Positions 35,327 to 46,005 are shown, numbered from the stretch's first letter. The stretch: DNA of 64,000 nt from Flavobacterium macacae (GCF_003865365.1 NZ_RQVR01000002.1:1-64000), one strand, 5' to 3'. Notes: generated by a model from the letters alone, not told the origin. Numbers and translations are program-made.

Positions 35327-36664
35327 TTAAGCTACTGCTTTTCTGTTTTTACCGCTCTTCATCAGACCGTCGTAATGCTTGTTCAACAAATATGAATTAA
35401 TTTGCTGGATCGTATCACTTGCAACTCCCACCATAATCAATAACGATGTACCTCCGTAAAACAATGCCCAAGATGGTTGAACATCCAAAACACTCACAAC
35501 AATTGCTGGGAACACAGCTATTAAAGCAAGAAATAATGATCCTGGAAACGTTATGTAAGACATAATTCTATCTAAAAATTCAGAAGTTTCAGCTCCAGGA
35601 CGAATTCCCGGGATAAAACCGCCGCTTCTTTTCAAGTCATCAGCCATTTTATTTGTAGGTACCGTAATTGCGGTGTAAAAGTAAGTAAAAACCACGATTA
35701 ACAAGGCAAAAACTAAATTATACTGCCATCCAAAGATATTTTGGAAAGCCGTACTTACAGAAGTCGCTGTCTCTGAACTAGATAGACCAGCCAAAGCTGC
35801 AGGAATAAACATGATTGCTTGCGCAAAAATGATAGGCATAACTCCAGAAGCATTCAGCTTTAAAGGAATCCATTGTCTATTTCCAGCTTCTTCAAACTCT
35901 CCAGATGCAGTACGACGAGCGTATTGTACCGGGATTTTTCTAACAGCCATTACCAATAAGATACAAGCTACGATAACTAAAAGCCAAATTATTACTTCGA
36001 AAACTAATAACATCGGCCCACCATTATTGTTTGTTACTCTAGTTGAAAACTCTTGAATGAATGCTTGCGGCATTCTTGAGATGATTCCGACCATAATTAA
36101 TAACGAGATTCCGTTTCCAATTCCTTTATCCGTAATTTTTTCTCCTAGCCACATTGCAAAAATTGTACCCGTCACTAAGATAATTACAGAAGAAATTAAG
36201 AAAGGTGCTGAATCAAAACCTAACAGGAAAGCATCTTGTGGCAATGTCCTGTTTAGATTGTAAATATAACCCGGAGCCTGAACTAAAGTAATAACGATAG
36301 TCAACCAACGTGTAATTTGATTCATTTTCTTTCTGCCACTTTCTCCATCTTTTTGTAGCTTTTGAAGGTAAGGCACAGCAATACCCATCAATTGCACAAC
36401 AATAGATGCAGAAATATATGGCATAATACCCAATGCAAATACAGATGCTTGCGAAAACGCACCACCTGTAAATACATCGATTAGCCATCCAATCCCTTCT
36501 TTAGTCTGATCAGTAAGTCCATTTAACTTAGTCGCATCAATACCTGGAAGTGTCACTTGCGCACCAAAACGGTACACTAATAACAACCCAAGAGTCACTA
36601 AAATTCTATTTCTTAGTTCTTCAATTTTCCAAGCATTGCTTAACGATTCTATAAATTTCTTCAT
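35327..36664 (-). CDS. secY: Preprotein translocase subunit SecY
   Basis: Channel subunit of the SecYEG translocon in the inner membrane. The 445-residue product has ten membrane spans. The start SLSNAWKIEELRNRILVTLGLLLVYRFG, the plug region after it, the cytoplasmic loop RKIPVQYARRTASGEF and the end region GGFIPGIRPGAETSEFLDRI are all typical. It follows rplO by 14 bases, as in most spc operons. Confidence 0.98.
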   Translation of the reverse strand: MKKFIESLSNAWKIEELRNRILVTLGLLLVYRFGAQVTLPGIDATKLNGLTDQTKEGIGWLIDVFTGGAFSQASVFALGIMPYISASIVVQLMGIAVPYLQKLQKDGESGRKKMNQITRWLTIVITLVQAPGYIYNLNRTLPQDAFLLGFDSAPFLISSVIILVTGTIFAMWLGEKITDKGIGNGISLLIMVGIISRMPQAFIQEFSTRVTNNNGGPMLLVFEVIIWLLVIVACILLVMAVRKIPVQYARRTASGEFEEAGNRQWIPLKLNASGVMPIIFAQAIMFIPAALAGLSSSETATSVSTAFQNIFGWQYNLVFALLIVVFTYFYTAITVPTNKMADDLKRSGGFIPGIRPGAETSEFLDRIMSYITFPGSLFLALIAVFPAIVVSVLDVQPSWALFYGGTSLLIMVGVASDTIQQINSYLLNKHYDGLMKSGKNRKAVA

Positions 36665-36678
36665 CTTAACTATAAGAA

Positions 36679-37134
36679 TTATAAAGTTACGGCTTCTCCA
36701 CCAGCAGCTTCAATAGCAGCTTTCGCAGTCGCAGTAAATTTATGAGCGGTTACCTTTAATTTAGTTGTTAATTCACCTCTACCTAAAATCTTAACGATTT
36801 CATTTTTAGTTGCCAAACGGTTTGCTACAAATACTGTCATATCAACAGTACCGTCAGTAATAATTCCGTTATCCACTAAAGCTTGAAGCGTATCAATGTT
36901 TACACCTTCGTATTCTTTACGATTGATGTTTGTAAAACCAAACTTAGGTACACGTCTTTGAAGTGGCATTTGTCCACCTTCAAAACCAATCTTTTTAGAA
37001 TAACCAGAACGAGATTTTGCTCCTTTGTGACCTCTTGCAGAAGTACCACCTTTTCCAGAACCTTCTCCTCTACCTAATCTTTTATTTTGATTGTGTGTAG
37101 AACCTTCAGCAGGTTGTAAGTTACTTAAATTCAT
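36679..37134 (-). CDS. rplO: 50S ribosomal protein L15
   Basis: A 151-residue late-assembly protein. The glycine/lysine-rich N-part ([27 protein letters not shown]) enters 23S rRNA, and the globular end carries [16 protein letters not shown] and [19 protein letters not shown]. Standard place between rpmD and secY. Confidence 0.97.
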   Translation of the reverse strand: MNLSNLQPAEGSTHNQNKRLGRGEGSGKGGTSARGHKGAKSRSGYSKKIGFEGGQMPLQRRVPKFGFTNINRKEYEGVNIDTLQALVDNGIITDGTVDMTVFVANRLATKNEIVKILGRGELTTKLKVTAHKFTATAKAAIEAAGGEAVTL

Positions 37135-37146
37135 AACTATAATTTG

Positions 37147-37329
37147 TTATTTAGCTTCCTCTACAGAAACTAAGTGTTTTACTTTGTTTATCATCCCAAG
37201 GATAGCAGGGTTTGAATCATGCTCTACAACTTGTCCCATTTTACGAAGACCTAAAGCTTCAAGACCTCTTTTTTGAGATAGAGGACAATTGATTTTGCTT
37301 CTTACTTGTTTTACTAATAATTTTGCCAT
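37147..37329 (-). CDS. rpmD: 50S ribosomal protein L30
   Basis: A 60-residue protein of the L30 family: [52 protein letters not shown] covers nearly the whole length in the expected fold. It lies 12 bases from both rpsE and rplO. Confidence 0.96.
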   Translation of the reverse strand: MAKLLVKQVRSKINCPLSQKRGLEALGLRKMGQVVEHDSNPAILGMINKVKHLVSVEEAK

Positions 37330-37341
37330 AATTTCCTTGAA

Positions 37342-37869
37342 TTAACCTTTAAAAACTTTCTCTAAAGAAACACCTCTTTGTTTTGCAACAGTGTAAGCGC
37401 TTCTCATTTGCAATAAAGCATCAAAAGTTGCTTTCACTACGTTATGAGGATTAGAAGAACCTTGAGATTTAGACAATACATCGTGAATACCTACTGATTC
37501 AAGAACTGAACGAACAGCTCCACCAGCAATAACTCCTGTACCATGAGAGGCAGGAATTAAGAATACACGTGCACCACCAAATTTACCTTTTTGTTCGTGA
37601 GGAACTGATTGACCGTTCAAAGGAATTCTTACTAGATTTTTCTTTGCATCTTCTACTGCTTTCGCAATTGCTTCAGAAACGTCTTTAGATTTTCCTAATC
37701 CGTGACCCACTACTCCATTTTCATCACCTACCACTACAATTGCAGAAAAACCGAAAGCTCTACCACCTTTTGTAACTTTAGTAACACGATTCACACTTAC
37801 CAAACGATCTTTTAATTCAAGACCACTCGGCTTTACTAACTCTACATTTTTGTATTTGCTATTAGACAT
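37342..37869 (-). CDS. rpsE: 30S ribosomal protein S5
   Basis: A 175-residue protein affecting decoding fidelity. The double-stranded-RNA-binding-like N-domain ([31 protein letters not shown]) and the C-domain ([36 protein letters not shown]) are intact. Six bases after rplR. Confidence 0.97.
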   Translation of the reverse strand: MSNSKYKNVELVKPSGLELKDRLVSVNRVTKVTKGGRAFGFSAIVVVGDENGVVGHGLGKSKDVSEAIAKAVEDAKKNLVRIPLNGQSVPHEQKGKFGGARVFLIPASHGTGVIAGGAVRSVLESVGIHDVLSKSQGSSNPHNVVKATFDALLQMRSAYTVAKQRGVSLEKVFKG

Positions 37870-37875
37870 ACTATA

Positions 37876-38226
37876 TTAGAATTTAAGTCCAGCCGCTCTC
37901 GCGCCTTCTGCTAATGATTGGATACGTCCGTGGTATAAATAACCTCCTCTATCGAAAGTTACTGCATCAATACCAGCAGTTTTTGCTTTTTCACCGATCA
38001 GTTTTCCAACTGCTGCAGCTACTTCAACGTTTGTACCTTTACTTACTTCTTTTTCTCTTGAAGATGCAGCTAATAAAGTTACTCCGTTCACATCATCAAT
38101 TAGTTGTGCGTAGATTTCTTTATTACTTCTGAATACAGTTAATCTTGGCTTAGCAGCAGTACCGCTAATGATTTTTCTGATTCTGAATTTAATTCTCTGT
38201 CTTCTTTCAGATTTTGTTAATGACAT
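37876..38226 (-). CDS. rplR: 50S ribosomal protein L18
   Basis: A 116-residue 5S rRNA-binding protein. Typical parts are [38 protein letters not shown] and the end [26 protein letters not shown]. Normal position between rplF and rpsE. Confidence 0.97.
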   Translation of the reverse strand: MSLTKSERRQRIKFRIRKIISGTAAKPRLTVFRSNKEIYAQLIDDVNGVTLLAASSREKEVSKGTNVEVAAAVGKLIGEKAKTAGIDAVTFDRGGYLYHGRIQSLAEGARAAGLKF

Positions 38227-38239
38227 AATCTTTTTATTT

Positions 38240-38782
38240 TTAAGCTGATTTACCTGCTTTTCTTCTTAATACTTCACCAACAAACTTAACTCCTTTTCCT
38301 TTGTAAGGCTCTGGCTTACGGAAAGCTCTAATCTTTGCCGCTACCTGTCCAACAAGTTGTTTATCAAAAGAGGTTAATTTCACGATTGGGTTCTTACCTT
38401 TTTCTGAAACCGTTTCCAAAGTTACTTCTGGAGCGATATCTAAAACGATATTGTGTGAAAATCCTAGAGCTAAATCTAATTTATTTCCTTGGTTTGAAGC
38501 TCTATAACCAACTCCAACCAATTCTAATGATTTAGTAAAACCTTCAGAAACACCAATAATCATATTGTTTACAAGTGATCTGTATAATCCGTGCTTTGCT
38601 CTGTGGTCTTTGTGATCTGATGATCTTTCAACTAGAACTTGACCGTCCTCAACTTTTACAGTTACATCAGAATATTCCTGAGTAAGCTGACCTAATTTTC
38701 CTTTTACTGTAATCAAACCTTCAGCAACTTCAACAGTTACTCCAGCAGGGATTACAACGGGATTTTTTCCTATTCTTGACAT
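38240..38782 (-). CDS. rplF: 50S ribosomal protein L6
   Basis: A 180-residue two-domain protein near the factor-binding site. It starts [19 protein letters not shown] and ends with [31 protein letters not shown]. Lies 14 bases after rpsH. Confidence 0.97.
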   Translation of the reverse strand: MSRIGKNPVVIPAGVTVEVAEGLITVKGKLGQLTQEYSDVTVKVEDGQVLVERSSDHKDHRAKHGLYRSLVNNMIIGVSEGFTKSLELVGVGYRASNQGNKLDLALGFSHNIVLDIAPEVTLETVSEKGKNPIVKLTSFDKQLVGQVAAKIRAFRKPEPYKGKGVKFVGEVLRRKAGKSA

Positions 38783-38796
38783 CGTTTAGCTTTTTA

Positions 38797-39195
38797 TTAG
38801 TATACGTAACAAATTACCTCACCACCAACATTAAGTTGTTTGGCTTGTTTTCCAGTCATCAAACCTTTTGATGTAGAAACAATTGCGATTCCCAATCCGT
38901 TAAGGATACGTGGAATTTCGCTAGAACCTGCATACTTACGTAAACCTGGTTTACTAATTCTCTGTAGGTCTTTAATCACTGACTCTTTAGTATCTTTATC
39001 ATACTTCAAAGCAATTTTGATCGAACCCTGTACAGCGTTGTCTTCAAATTTGTAACTTAAGATATAACCTTGATCAAATAAGATCTTTGTTATTTCTTTT
39101 TTTAGATTAGATGCAGGGATCTCAACAACCTTGTGGTTTGCAGCCACGGCGTTTCTTACCCTTGTCAAATAATCCGCAATAGGATCTGTATACAT
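38797..39195 (-). CDS. rpsH: 30S ribosomal protein S8
   Basis: The 132-residue central-domain protein starts [16 protein letters not shown] at the ATG 39193-39195; a longer frame from 39234 is rejected because the family starts here. The C-part has [33 protein letters not shown]. Unusually, 172 bases with an apparent promoter and hairpins separate it from rpsN. Confidence 0.97.
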   Translation of the reverse strand: MYTDPIADYLTRVRNAVAANHKVVEIPASNLKKEITKILFDQGYILSYKFEDNAVQGSIKIALKYDKDTKESVIKDLQRISKPGLRKYAGSSEIPRILNGLGIAIVSTSKGLMTGKQAKQLNVGGEVICYVY

Positions 39196-39225
39196 ATGTA
39201 TAAAATTGCGGTTTTGGTATTCTTT

Positions 39226-39340
39226 CCGGACCATCCGGTAGAACCTGAAACCATTAAAACTCTAATTATCAAATTATTAATAATCAACAGATAGCTGTCA
39301 GCTTACCGTTAAAAACGTGCAAACTTACAACTATCTGTTG
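39226..39340 (-). promoter_or_regulatory. Structured leader of rpsH
   Basis: CAACAGATAG (39285-39294) and CTATCTGTTG (39331-39340) are exact inverted repeats that overlap the promoter spacer and the early leader. A smaller CCGGA/TCCGG stem lies at 39226-39238. They could serve feedback control by S8 or another protein; no consensus is known to me for this phylum. Confidence 0.4.
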
Positions 39341-39349
39341 AAATATCAA
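39320..39349 (-). promoter_or_regulatory. Internal promoter of the spc cluster upstream of rpsH
   Basis: On the minus strand TTG (39347-39349), 19 bases, then TAAGTTTG (39320-39327): a near-consensus Bacteroidota promoter in the rpsN-rpsH gap. A leader of about 115-120 bases would precede rpsH. Confidence 0.7.
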
Positions 39350-39367
39350 AATTGCAAATAATATTTT

Positions 39368-39637
39368 TTACCAGCTTGCTTTTTTAACACCTGGAATCAA
39401 TCCATTATTAGCCATTTCACGGAAAGTTACACGTGAAATTCCGAATTGACGCATATACCCTCTAGGTCTTCCTGTTAATTTGCAACGGTTGTGCATACGA
39501 ACTGGAGAAGCATTTTTCGGTAATTTTTGTAAACCTTCAAAATCTCCAGCTTCTTTCAAAGCTTTTCTTTTCTCAGCATACTTTGCTACCGTTTTTTCTC
39601 TTTTCACCTCACGGGCTTTCATTGATTCTTTAGCCAT
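39368..39637 (-). CDS. rpsN: 30S ribosomal protein S14, zinc-free form
   Basis: The 89-residue long form of S14: [40 protein letters not shown] and [30 protein letters not shown], ending [11 protein letters not shown]. It has one Cys and lacks the C-x2-C pairs of the zinc type. Four bases after rplE. Confidence 0.97.
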   Translation of the reverse strand: MAKESMKAREVKREKTVAKYAEKRKALKEAGDFEGLQKLPKNASPVRMHNRCKLTGRPRGYMRQFGISRVTFREMANNGLIPGVKKASW

Positions 39638-39640
39638 GTC

Positions 39641-40192
39641 TTAATTCTTTTTAAAAGGTAAACCTAATTCTGCTAATAATGATTTTGCTTCTTTATCTGT
39701 TTTTGCAGATGTAACGAAGGTGATATCCATTCCTGAGATTTTGTTAACTTTATCAATATCAATTTCTGGGAAAATGATTTGTTCCAAAACTCCAAGGTTG
39801 TAATTTCCTCTTCCGTCAAAACCAGTAGCCTTAATTCCGCTAAAATCTCTTACACGTGGCAAAGACGAAGTGATAAGTCTATCTAAAAACTCATACATTC
39901 TTTCTCCACGTAAAGTTACTTTTGCACCAATTGGCATTCCTTTTCTCAATTTAAAAGACGCAACGTCTTTCTTAGAGATAGTAGATACTGCTTTTTGACC
40001 TGTAATTTTTGTCAACTCATCAACCGCATAGTCAATAAGTTTTTTATCAGATACAGCAGCACCAACTCCTTTACTTAAAACGATTTTTTCAAGTCTTGGA
40101 ACTTGCATTACGTTTTTGTAACCGAATTCTTCTTTAAGTGCAGAGATTACTCTGTCCTTATATTCCTGTTTTAGTCTAGGTGTATACTCCAT
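39641..40192 (-). CDS. rplE: 50S ribosomal protein L5
   Basis: A 183-residue 5S rRNA-binding protein contacting the P-site tRNA. Conserved segments are [38 protein letters not shown] and [23 protein letters not shown]. Two bases after rplX. Confidence 0.98.
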   Translation of the reverse strand: MEYTPRLKQEYKDRVISALKEEFGYKNVMQVPRLEKIVLSKGVGAAVSDKKLIDYAVDELTKITGQKAVSTISKKDVASFKLRKGMPIGAKVTLRGERMYEFLDRLITSSLPRVRDFSGIKATGFDGRGNYNLGVLEQIIFPEIDIDKVNKISGMDITFVTSAKTDKEAKSLLAELGLPFKKN

Positions 40193-40194
40193 TA

Positions 40195-40509
40195 CTATAG
40201 TACTTGATTAGATTTTTTTGCAAATCTTACTTTCTTATCTCCTTCAATTTTTGTACCTGTCTTTGTAGCTTCCTTAGTTTTAGGATCTATAAGAGATAGG
40301 TTAGAAATGTGAATTGGAGCTTCTTTCTTAACGATTCCACCTTGAGGGCTTTTTGCGCTTGGTTTCGTATGTTTTGAAACTAAGTTAACACCTTCAACGA
40401 TCGCTTTATTTTTCTCACGGTCAACGCGAAGAACTTTACCTTCAGTACCTTTATGGTCTCCAGCAATTACTCTTACTGTATCTCCTGATTTGATTTTTAG
40501 CTTTATCAT
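40195..40509 (-). CDS. rplX: 50S ribosomal protein L24
   Basis: A 104-residue KOW-domain assembly initiator: [37 protein letters not shown] is the KOW part. The C-terminal strand region ([16 protein letters not shown]) is normal. Placed between rplN and rplE. Confidence 0.97.
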   Translation of the reverse strand: MIKLKIKSGDTVRVIAGDHKGTEGKVLRVDREKNKAIVEGVNLVSKHTKPSAKSPQGGIVKKEAPIHISNLSLIDPKTKEATKTGTKIEGDKKVRFAKKSNQVL

Positions 40510-40520
40510 CTTGTAAATAA

Positions 40521-40889
40521 TTAAAGCACTTCTGGTGCTAATGATACAATCTTCATGAATTGTTTTTCACGAAGCTCTCTTGCTACTGGTCCAAAAACAC
40601 GAGTTCCTCTCATTTCTCCTGCAGCGTTCAAAAGAACACATGCATTGTCATCGAAACGGATATAAGAACCATCGGCTCTTCTCACTTCTTTTTTGGTACG
40701 CACAACAACTGCAGTTGAAACAGCTCCTTTTTTAACGCTTCCGTTTGGAGTTGTATCTTTGATAGAAACTACAATCTTGTCACCAACAGAGGCATACCTT
40801 CTTTTGGTACCTCCTAAAACACGGATAGTTAAAACTTCTTTAGCTCCTGTGTTATCTGCTACTTTTAGTCTTGATTCTTGTTGTACCAT
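40521..40889 (-). CDS. rplN: 50S ribosomal protein L14
   Basis: A 122-residue protein at the subunit interface. It starts [27 protein letters not shown] and ends with [23 protein letters not shown]. Two bases after rpsQ. Confidence 0.98.
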   Translation of the reverse strand: MVQQESRLKVADNTGAKEVLTIRVLGGTKRRYASVGDKIVVSIKDTTPNGSVKKGAVSTAVVVRTKKEVRRADGSYIRFDDNACVLLNAAGEMRGTRVFGPVARELREKQFMKIVSLAPEVL

Positions 40890-40891
40890 AA

Positions 40892-41152
40892 TTATTTAGC
40901 TCTTTCAATGATTTCAACTAATCTCCAACATTTTGATTTACTTAAAGGACGCGTTTCGCTAATTCTTACAGTATCTCCAATGTTACAGTCGTTTGTTTCG
41001 TCGTGTGCAACGTATTTCTTTGTTTTCAACACGAACTTACCGTATAGTGGGTGTTTTACTTTTCTTGTTTCAGAAACAACAATAGATTTCTCCATTCTGT
41101 TGCTAGTAACAACCCCAACTCTTTCTTTTCTTAAATTTCTTTTATCTTCCAT
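40892..41152 (-). CDS. rpsQ: 30S ribosomal protein S17
   Basis: An 86-residue OB-fold 16S rRNA-binding protein: [33 protein letters not shown] and [23 protein letters not shown] are the family core. It follows rpmC by 17 bases. Confidence 0.97.
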   Translation of the reverse strand: MEDKRNLRKERVGVVTSNRMEKSIVVSETRKVKHPLYGKFVLKTKKYVAHDETNDCNIGDTVRISETRPLSKSKCWRLVEIIERAK

Positions 41153-41169
41153 CTTTGAGCAGAATACAA

Positions 41170-41361
41170 TTATTGTAAATCTCTTTTGCTTATCTCAGTA
41201 GCTACTCTAGCAACCGATCTTCTAACGCTTCTTACCTGAAGTGGGTTTTCGATTGGTGAGATAGTATGAGCGGTTTTTAAGTCGGCATATGTCTTCTTAA
41301 GCTGAGATAATTTCTCTTGTAATTCAGCAATAGACAGATCTTTAATTTCTGATTGTTTCAT
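41170..41361 (-). CDS. rpmC: 50S ribosomal protein L29
   Basis: A 63-residue two-helix protein near the tunnel exit. It reads [21 protein letters not shown] at the start and [19 protein letters not shown] at the end, with the expected helix-turn-helix layout. It follows rplP by 12 bases. Confidence 0.96.
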   Translation of the reverse strand: MKQSEIKDLSIAELQEKLSQLKKTYADLKTAHTISPIENPLQVRSVRRSVARVATEISKRDLQ

Positions 41362-41373
41362 AATAAATATTAA

Positions 41374-41799
41374 TTATGCTTCGAAATCTCTAGCAACGAC
41401 GAATTTAGTTTTTACTGGAAGTTTTTGAGCCGCAAGACGCAACGCCTCTTTTGCAACTGACAAAGGAACTCCTCCAACTTCAAACATAATTCTTCCTGGT
41501 TTAACAACAGCTGCCCAATATTCTACGGCACCTTTTCCTTTACCCATACGTACCTCTAGAGGTTTCTTTGTGATTGGTTTGTCTGGAAATATTTTGATCC
41601 ATAATTGTCCTTCTCTTTTCATGAAACGAGTTGCAGCAATACGAGCTGCTTCAATTTGACGAGAAGTCAAGAACATTCCATCTTCATGGACAGATTTAAT
41701 ACCAAACATTCCATTAGAAAGTTCATGACCTCTGTTGGCATTCCCTTTCATTTTACCCTTCTGTACCTTACGGTATTTTGTTCTTTTAGGCTGTAACAT
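41374..41799 (-). CDS. rplP: 50S ribosomal protein L16
   Basis: A 141-residue protein next to the A site. [34 protein letters not shown] is the N-part and [25 protein letters not shown] the conserved core. Follows rpsC by 18 bases. Confidence 0.98.
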   Translation of the reverse strand: MLQPKRTKYRKVQKGKMKGNANRGHELSNGMFGIKSVHEDGMFLTSRQIEAARIAATRFMKREGQLWIKIFPDKPITKKPLEVRMGKGKGAVEYWAAVVKPGRIMFEVGGVPLSVAKEALRLAAQKLPVKTKFVVARDFEA

Positions 41800-41817
41800 T
41801 TTTCTTTAATTTAAAAA

Positions 41818-42579
41818 TTACTTTCTTTTACGATCTCCACCTGGTTTTCTGTCTTTGTTGAAAGGCTTACGATCTCCTCTTGAAGAATCGCCACCTTTTC
41901 CACCAGCACCGGCTTGTTTTTTATCCATTCCAACTAGTGGAGATAGATCTCTTTTACCGTAAACTTCACCTTTCATGATCCACACTTTGATTCCCATTCT
42001 ACCATAAGTAGTATGTGCTTCAGCCAAAGCGTAATCGATGTCAGCTCTGAAAGTTGATAGAGGAATACGTCCTTCTTTAAAACCTTCTGAACGAGCCATT
42101 TCAGCTCCATTCAAACGACCAGAAATCAATACTTTGATACCTTCAGCATTCATACGCATTGCAGCCGCAATTGCCATTTTGATAGCTCTTCTGTAAGAAA
42201 TTCTGCTTTCAATTTGACGCGCGATAGAAGTACCTACTAAGTAAGCATCTAGTTCAGGTCTTTTGATTTCAAAGATGTTAATTTGAACCTCTTTGTCAGT
42301 AACTTTCTTAAGTTCTTCTTTCAACTTGTCTACCTCTTGTCCGCCTTTTCCGATAATGATACCAGGTCTAGCAGTAGTGATAGTAACGGTTACAAGTTTC
42401 AAAGTTCTCTCGATGATTACTTTTGATACACTAGCTTTTGATAAACGAGCGTGGATATACTTTCTGATTTTGTAGTCTTCGGCAAGTTTATCACCGTAGT
42501 CATTTCCACCATACCAGTTAGAGTCCCATCCTCTGATGATACCAAGTCTATTTCCAATTGGATTTGTCTTTTGTCCCAT
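41818..42579 (-). CDS. rpsC: 30S ribosomal protein S3 with basic C-terminal tail
   Basis: A 253-residue head protein with mRNA-entry role. The KH type II motif is [24 protein letters not shown] and the C-domain has [17 protein letters not shown]. The last 30 residues are Gly/Lys/Arg/Asp-rich ([18 protein letters not shown]), a tail longer than in E. coli. One base after rplV. Confidence 0.97.
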   Translation of the reverse strand: MGQKTNPIGNRLGIIRGWDSNWYGGNDYGDKLAEDYKIRKYIHARLSKASVSKVIIERTLKLVTVTITTARPGIIIGKGGQEVDKLKEELKKVTDKEVQINIFEIKRPELDAYLVGTSIARQIESRISYRRAIKMAIAAAMRMNAEGIKVLISGRLNGAEMARSEGFKEGRIPLSTFRADIDYALAEAHTTYGRMGIKVWIMKGEVYGKRDLSPLVGMDKKQAGAGGKGGDSSRGDRKPFNKDRKPGGDRKRK

Positions 42580-42580
42580 C

Positions 42581-42994
42581 TTAATTATTTGCTTGTGTGT
42601 TATCTAATTGCCCTAATACGATTGTTACGTGGTTAGAACGTTTTCTAATTCTGTGTGCGCGACCTTGTGGAGCTGGACGAAGTCTTTTCAACATCATTCC
42701 ACCATCTACTCTGATCTCTTTAACGATTAAGCCTGCTTCAGCTACGTTACCTTCTGCATTTTTCTGCTCCCAATTGTTGATTGCAGATAACAAAAGTTTC
42801 TCTAACTTTCTTGAAGCTTCTTTAGAGCTGAATCTTAAAATATTCAAAGCTCTTTCCACTTTCTGACCTCTTACTAGATCTGCTACTAAACGCATTTTTC
42901 TAGGTGAAGTAGGGCAGTTATTCAATTTTGCGAAGGCAATCTGCTTGTTAGCTTCTTTGATGCCTTCAGCTCTTTCTCTTTTACGAACTCCCAT
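42581..42994 (-). CDS. rplV: 50S ribosomal protein L22
   Basis: A 137-residue tunnel-lining protein. Family segments are [28 protein letters not shown] and the extended loop [27 protein letters not shown], whose hairpin forms part of the macrolide-sensitive exit tunnel and looks normal. Six bases after rpsS. Confidence 0.97.
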   Translation of the reverse strand: MGVRKRERAEGIKEANKQIAFAKLNNCPTSPRKMRLVADLVRGQKVERALNILRFSSKEASRKLEKLLLSAINNWEQKNAEGNVAEAGLIVKEIRVDGGMMLKRLRPAPQGRAHRIRKRSNHVTIVLGQLDNTQANN

Positions 42995-43000
42995 TGCTTC

Positions 43001-43279
43001 TTATTTTTTACCTTTGTTTTTTGCTCCAGCGTGACCTCTAAAAGATCTTGTTGGTGAAAATTCTCCTAATTTGTGACCTACCATGTTTTCTGTTACGTAA
43101 ACTGGTACAAACTGACGACCGTTATGAACTGCGATAGTTTGTCCAACAAAATCTGGAGTAATCATAGATGCTCTAGACCAAGTCTTAACCACACTATTTT
43201 TACCGCTTTCTACGTTTGCTTGAACTTTTTTATCTAATTTATAGTGAACAAAAGGTCCTTTTTTTAATGAACGTGCCAT
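43001..43279 (-). CDS. rpsS: 30S ribosomal protein S19
   Basis: A 92-residue head protein partnering with S13. It starts [19 protein letters not shown] and contains [40 protein letters not shown]. Six bases after rplB. Confidence 0.98.
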   Translation of the reverse strand: MARSLKKGPFVHYKLDKKVQANVESGKNSVVKTWSRASMITPDFVGQTIAVHNGRQFVPVYVTENMVGHKLGEFSPTRSFRGHAGAKNKGKK

Positions 43280-43285
43280 ATCTTA

Positions 43286-44110
43286 TTATTTCTTTCTACG
43301 TTCTACGATATACTTGTTACTCGGGTTTTTCTTAGAACGGGTTCTATAACCTTTAGCAGGTATTCCGTTTCTAGAACGAGGGTGTCCACCAGAAGAACGT
43401 CCTTCACCACCACCCATTGGGTGATCAACAGGGTTCATCGCTACTGGTCTTGTTCTTGGTCTTCTACCCAACCATCTTGATCTACCTGCTTTTCCAGATA
43501 CAACTAATTGATGATCAGAATTAGATACCGCTCCAATTGTAGCTGAACAAGTAAGCAAGATTAATCTTGTTTCACCTGAAGGCATTTTAATTGTTGCGTA
43601 TTTCCCATCTCTTGCCATTAATTGAGCGAAAGTTCCAGCAGAACGAGCAATTACAGCTCCTTGACCTGGACGCAATTCGATACAAGAGATAACAGTTCCC
43701 AAAGGAATTTTACTCAATGGTAATGTATTACCGATTTCAGGAGAAGCATCTACACCAGAAACTACTTTCTGACCTACTTGCAATCCGTTTTGTGCAATAA
43801 CATAAGTTTTTGCTCCATCAGCATAAGCCAACAAAGCGATAAATGCAGTACGATTTGGATCATATTCAATAGATTTTACTGAAGCTGGAATCCCATCTTT
43901 AGTTCTTTTGAAATCGATGATACGATATCTCTGCTTGTGACCACCACCCGTATAACGCATGGTCATCTTTCCTTGACTATTTCTACCGCCTGAGTTTTTT
44001 ATCGGTGCGATCAATGAACGCTCCGGCTTATCAGTTGTAATGGCGTCAAAACCATTAACAACTCTAAAACGCTGACCCGGGGTAATAGGTTTTAATTTTC
44101 TAACTGACAT
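43286..44110 (-). CDS. rplB: 50S ribosomal protein L2
   Basis: The 274-residue protein is essential for peptidyl transfer and subunit joining. The RNA-binding OB/SH3 core has [14 protein letters not shown] and [19 protein letters not shown]. The conserved His region reads [26 protein letters not shown]. Fourteen bases after rplW. Confidence 0.98.
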   Translation of the reverse strand: MSVRKLKPITPGQRFRVVNGFDAITTDKPERSLIAPIKNSGGRNSQGKMTMRYTGGGHKQRYRIIDFKRTKDGIPASVKSIEYDPNRTAFIALLAYADGAKTYVIAQNGLQVGQKVVSGVDASPEIGNTLPLSKIPLGTVISCIELRPGQGAVIARSAGTFAQLMARDGKYATIKMPSGETRLILLTCSATIGAVSNSDHQLVVSGKAGRSRWLGRRPRTRPVAMNPVDHPMGGGEGRSSGGHPRSRNGIPAKGYRTRSKKNPSNKYIVERRKK

Positions 44111-44124
44111 GTTTCTGCCTTATT

Positions 44125-44415
44125 TTAGATATTATTATAAAAATCGATGGTTTCTCCTTCTTGTACTTGAACGATTGCTTTTTTGTAAGCATTTGTCTTT
44201 CCATTAATGATACCACTCTTTGTGTACTTCGTTGATCTATCAGCTCTGTAGTTCATTGTATTTACTTCAACAACCGAAATTCCATAAGCAGCCTCTACAG
44301 CATTCTTAATTTGAATTTTGTTTGCTTTTTTATCTACAATAAATCCAAAACGATTGAAAAGCTCACCTTCTTTGGTGATTTTTTCTGTGATAATTGGTTT
44401 AATTATAATACTCAT
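44125..44415 (-). CDS. rplW: 50S ribosomal protein L23
   Basis: A 96-residue tunnel-exit protein that docks trigger factor and SRP. It begins MSIIIKPIITEKITKEGELFNRFGFIVDKKANKIQI and includes VVEVNTMNYRADRSTKYTKSG. Six bases after rplD. Confidence 0.97.
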   Translation of the reverse strand: MSIIIKPIITEKITKEGELFNRFGFIVDKKANKIQIKNAVEAAYGISVVEVNTMNYRADRSTKYTKSGIINGKTNAYKKAIVQVQEGETIDFYNNI

Positions 44416-44421
44416 AGCTTA

Positions 44422-45051
44422 TTATTTGCTTAAATTTTCTTCAATTCCTTCTAAAGATCCTTCTAAAAGCACTAAATTATTTGCATTTAAAATAGCATAA
44501 GTACTTAATTCTGAACTACTTACAACGCTAGATGACTTCAAATTACGTGATGACAAATATACATTTTTATTTGAGTCACCCAACACGAATAGAGATTTTT
44601 TATTCTCTAACCCTAAAGCTTTCAAAACGTTAATGAAATTTTTAGTGTTTGGAGCATCAAAAGTAAAGTCTTCTAGAACTGTAATATTTGATTCTTTTGC
44701 TTTGATAGAGAAAGCTGATTTTCTTGCCAATCTTTTCAAGCTTTTATTCAATTTGAATGAATAACTTCTTGGTCTTGGACCGAAAACTGTACCTCCACCT
44801 TTAAACAAAGGGTTTTTTGCACTACCAGCACGAGCCGTACCGGTTCCTTTTTGTTTTTTAATCTTACGAGTAGATCCCGCAACTTCAGCTCTTTCTTTAG
44901 CTTTGTGCGTTCCTTGTCTTTGATTAGCAAGATATTGCTTCACATCAAGGTATACTGCGTGATTATTTGGCTCAATTGCGAATACTGAATCAGAAAGAGT
45001 GATCGTTCTGCCAGTTTCTTTTCCGTTGAAATTTAAAACTTTTACTTCCAT
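44422..45051 (-). CDS. rplD: 50S ribosomal protein L4
   Basis: A 209-residue assembly and tunnel protein. The extended loop part is GSTRKIKKQKGTGTARAGSAKNPLFKGGGTVFGPRPRSYSF. In E. coli L4 represses its own operon; whether this holds here is unknown. Its ATG overlaps the rplC stop by one base. Confidence 0.98.
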   Translation of the reverse strand: MEVKVLNFNGKETGRTITLSDSVFAIEPNNHAVYLDVKQYLANQRQGTHKAKERAEVAGSTRKIKKQKGTGTARAGSAKNPLFKGGGTVFGPRPRSYSFKLNKSLKRLARKSAFSIKAKESNITVLEDFTFDAPNTKNFINVLKALGLENKKSLFVLGDSNKNVYLSSRNLKSSSVVSSSELSTYAILNANNLVLLEGSLEGIEENLSK

Positions 45052-45665
45052 TACTTCTGAATGATTACATAAGAGTTATTGTGTCCTGGAACACATCCTT
45101 TTACTAAAAGTAGGTTCTTATCTGCAACAACTTTCAAAACTCTTAAGTTTTGAACCGTTACATTGTCAGTACCCATTCTTCCCGCCATACGCATTCCTTT
45201 GAATACTCTAGAAGGATAAGAAGAAGCTCCTACAGATCCTGGCGCTCTTAAACGGTTGTGCTGACCGTGAGTTGCTTGTCCAACACCACCAAAACCGTGA
45301 CGTTTCACAACCCCTTGAAAACCTTTACCTTTAGATACACCTTGAACATCTACAAATTCACCTTCTGCAAAGACATCAACTGTCAATACATCACCTAAAT
45401 TGTACTCGTTCTCAAACTTGAATTCAACGACTTTTTTCTTCGCAACAGTTCCAGCTTTTTTAAAGTGGCCTACAGCCGCTTTAGTGGAGTGCTTCTCGTT
45501 TTTGTCATCGAAACCAAGCTGTAACGCTTCATACCCGTCAACACCTTTGGTTCTGACTTGGGTAACAACGCATGGTCCAGCTTCGATTACTGTACAAGGA
45601 ATGTTTTTCCCGTTTTCGTCGAAAATACTAGTCATGCCGATTTTTTTACCAATTAACCCAGACAT
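45051..45665 (-). CDS. rplC: 50S ribosomal protein L3
   Basis: A 204-residue early-assembly protein near the peptidyl-transferase centre. It starts [31 protein letters not shown] and has [37 protein letters not shown], whose Gln is the site methylated in some bacteria. First gene after the promoter at 45736. Confidence 0.98.
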   Translation of the reverse strand: MSGLIGKKIGMTSIFDENGKNIPCTVIEAGPCVVTQVRTKGVDGYEALQLGFDDKNEKHSTKAAVGHFKKAGTVAKKKVVEFKFENEYNLGDVLTVDVFAEGEFVDVQGVSKGKGFQGVVKRHGFGGVGQATHGQHNRLRAPGSVGASSYPSRVFKGMRMAGRMGTDNVTVQNLRVLKVVADKNLLLVKGCVPGHNNSYVIIQK

Positions 45666-45735
45666 AAATAATTAATTATTGATTATTAAAATTCCCTTCA
45701 ATTTGAAAACCACATAAGTTTCCAAACAGGGAGTG

Positions 45736-45766
45736 CAAAAGTAGCTATTAAAATCGAATATACCAA
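45736..45766 (-). promoter_or_regulatory. Promoter of the rplC (S10-type) operon
   Basis: On the minus strand TTG (45764-45766), 20 bases, then TACTTTTG (45736-45743): a near-ideal Bacteroidota promoter. Leader to rplC is about 65 bases. Confidence 0.8.
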
Positions 45767-45849
45767 ACAGTTACAAAAAATTAAATTGAATATATAGCTG
45801 ATTTCAAAACAATTGCACTTTAAAAACCCAATGCAATCTCAAGAACTGC

Positions 45850-46005
45850 ATGGCTGGAAAGAATTTTAAACCGCCAAAAATAGGTAGAAAAAATCCCGGA
45901 ATAAAACCAAAAAAAACAGCTAAAGCCCTAATATACTTGAAACAAGCAATTGCTTTGAAATATAAAATATCACAAAATAATTTTAAGAAAACTATTTTTC
46001 TTTAA
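45850..46005 (+). CDS. Possible small basic protein antisense to the ribosomal cluster
   Basis: A 51-codon open frame from ATG 45850 to TAA 46003: MAGKNFKPPKIGRKNPGIKP, then KKTAKALIYLKQAIAL and a lysine-rich end. It lies alone on the plus strand between the rplC promoter and the rpsJ terminator. The composition is highly basic with a possible amphipathic helix. No box of the TAnnTTTG type precedes it and no family is recognised, so it may be chance. Confidence 0.3.
   Translation: MAGKNFKPPKIGRKNPGIKPKKTAKALIYLKQAIALKYKISQNNFKKTIFL

Noticed and set aside
39196..39234. Longer S8 start at 39234
   Set aside because: S8 proteins of this phylum start [10 protein letters not shown], and the extra residues are not family-like.
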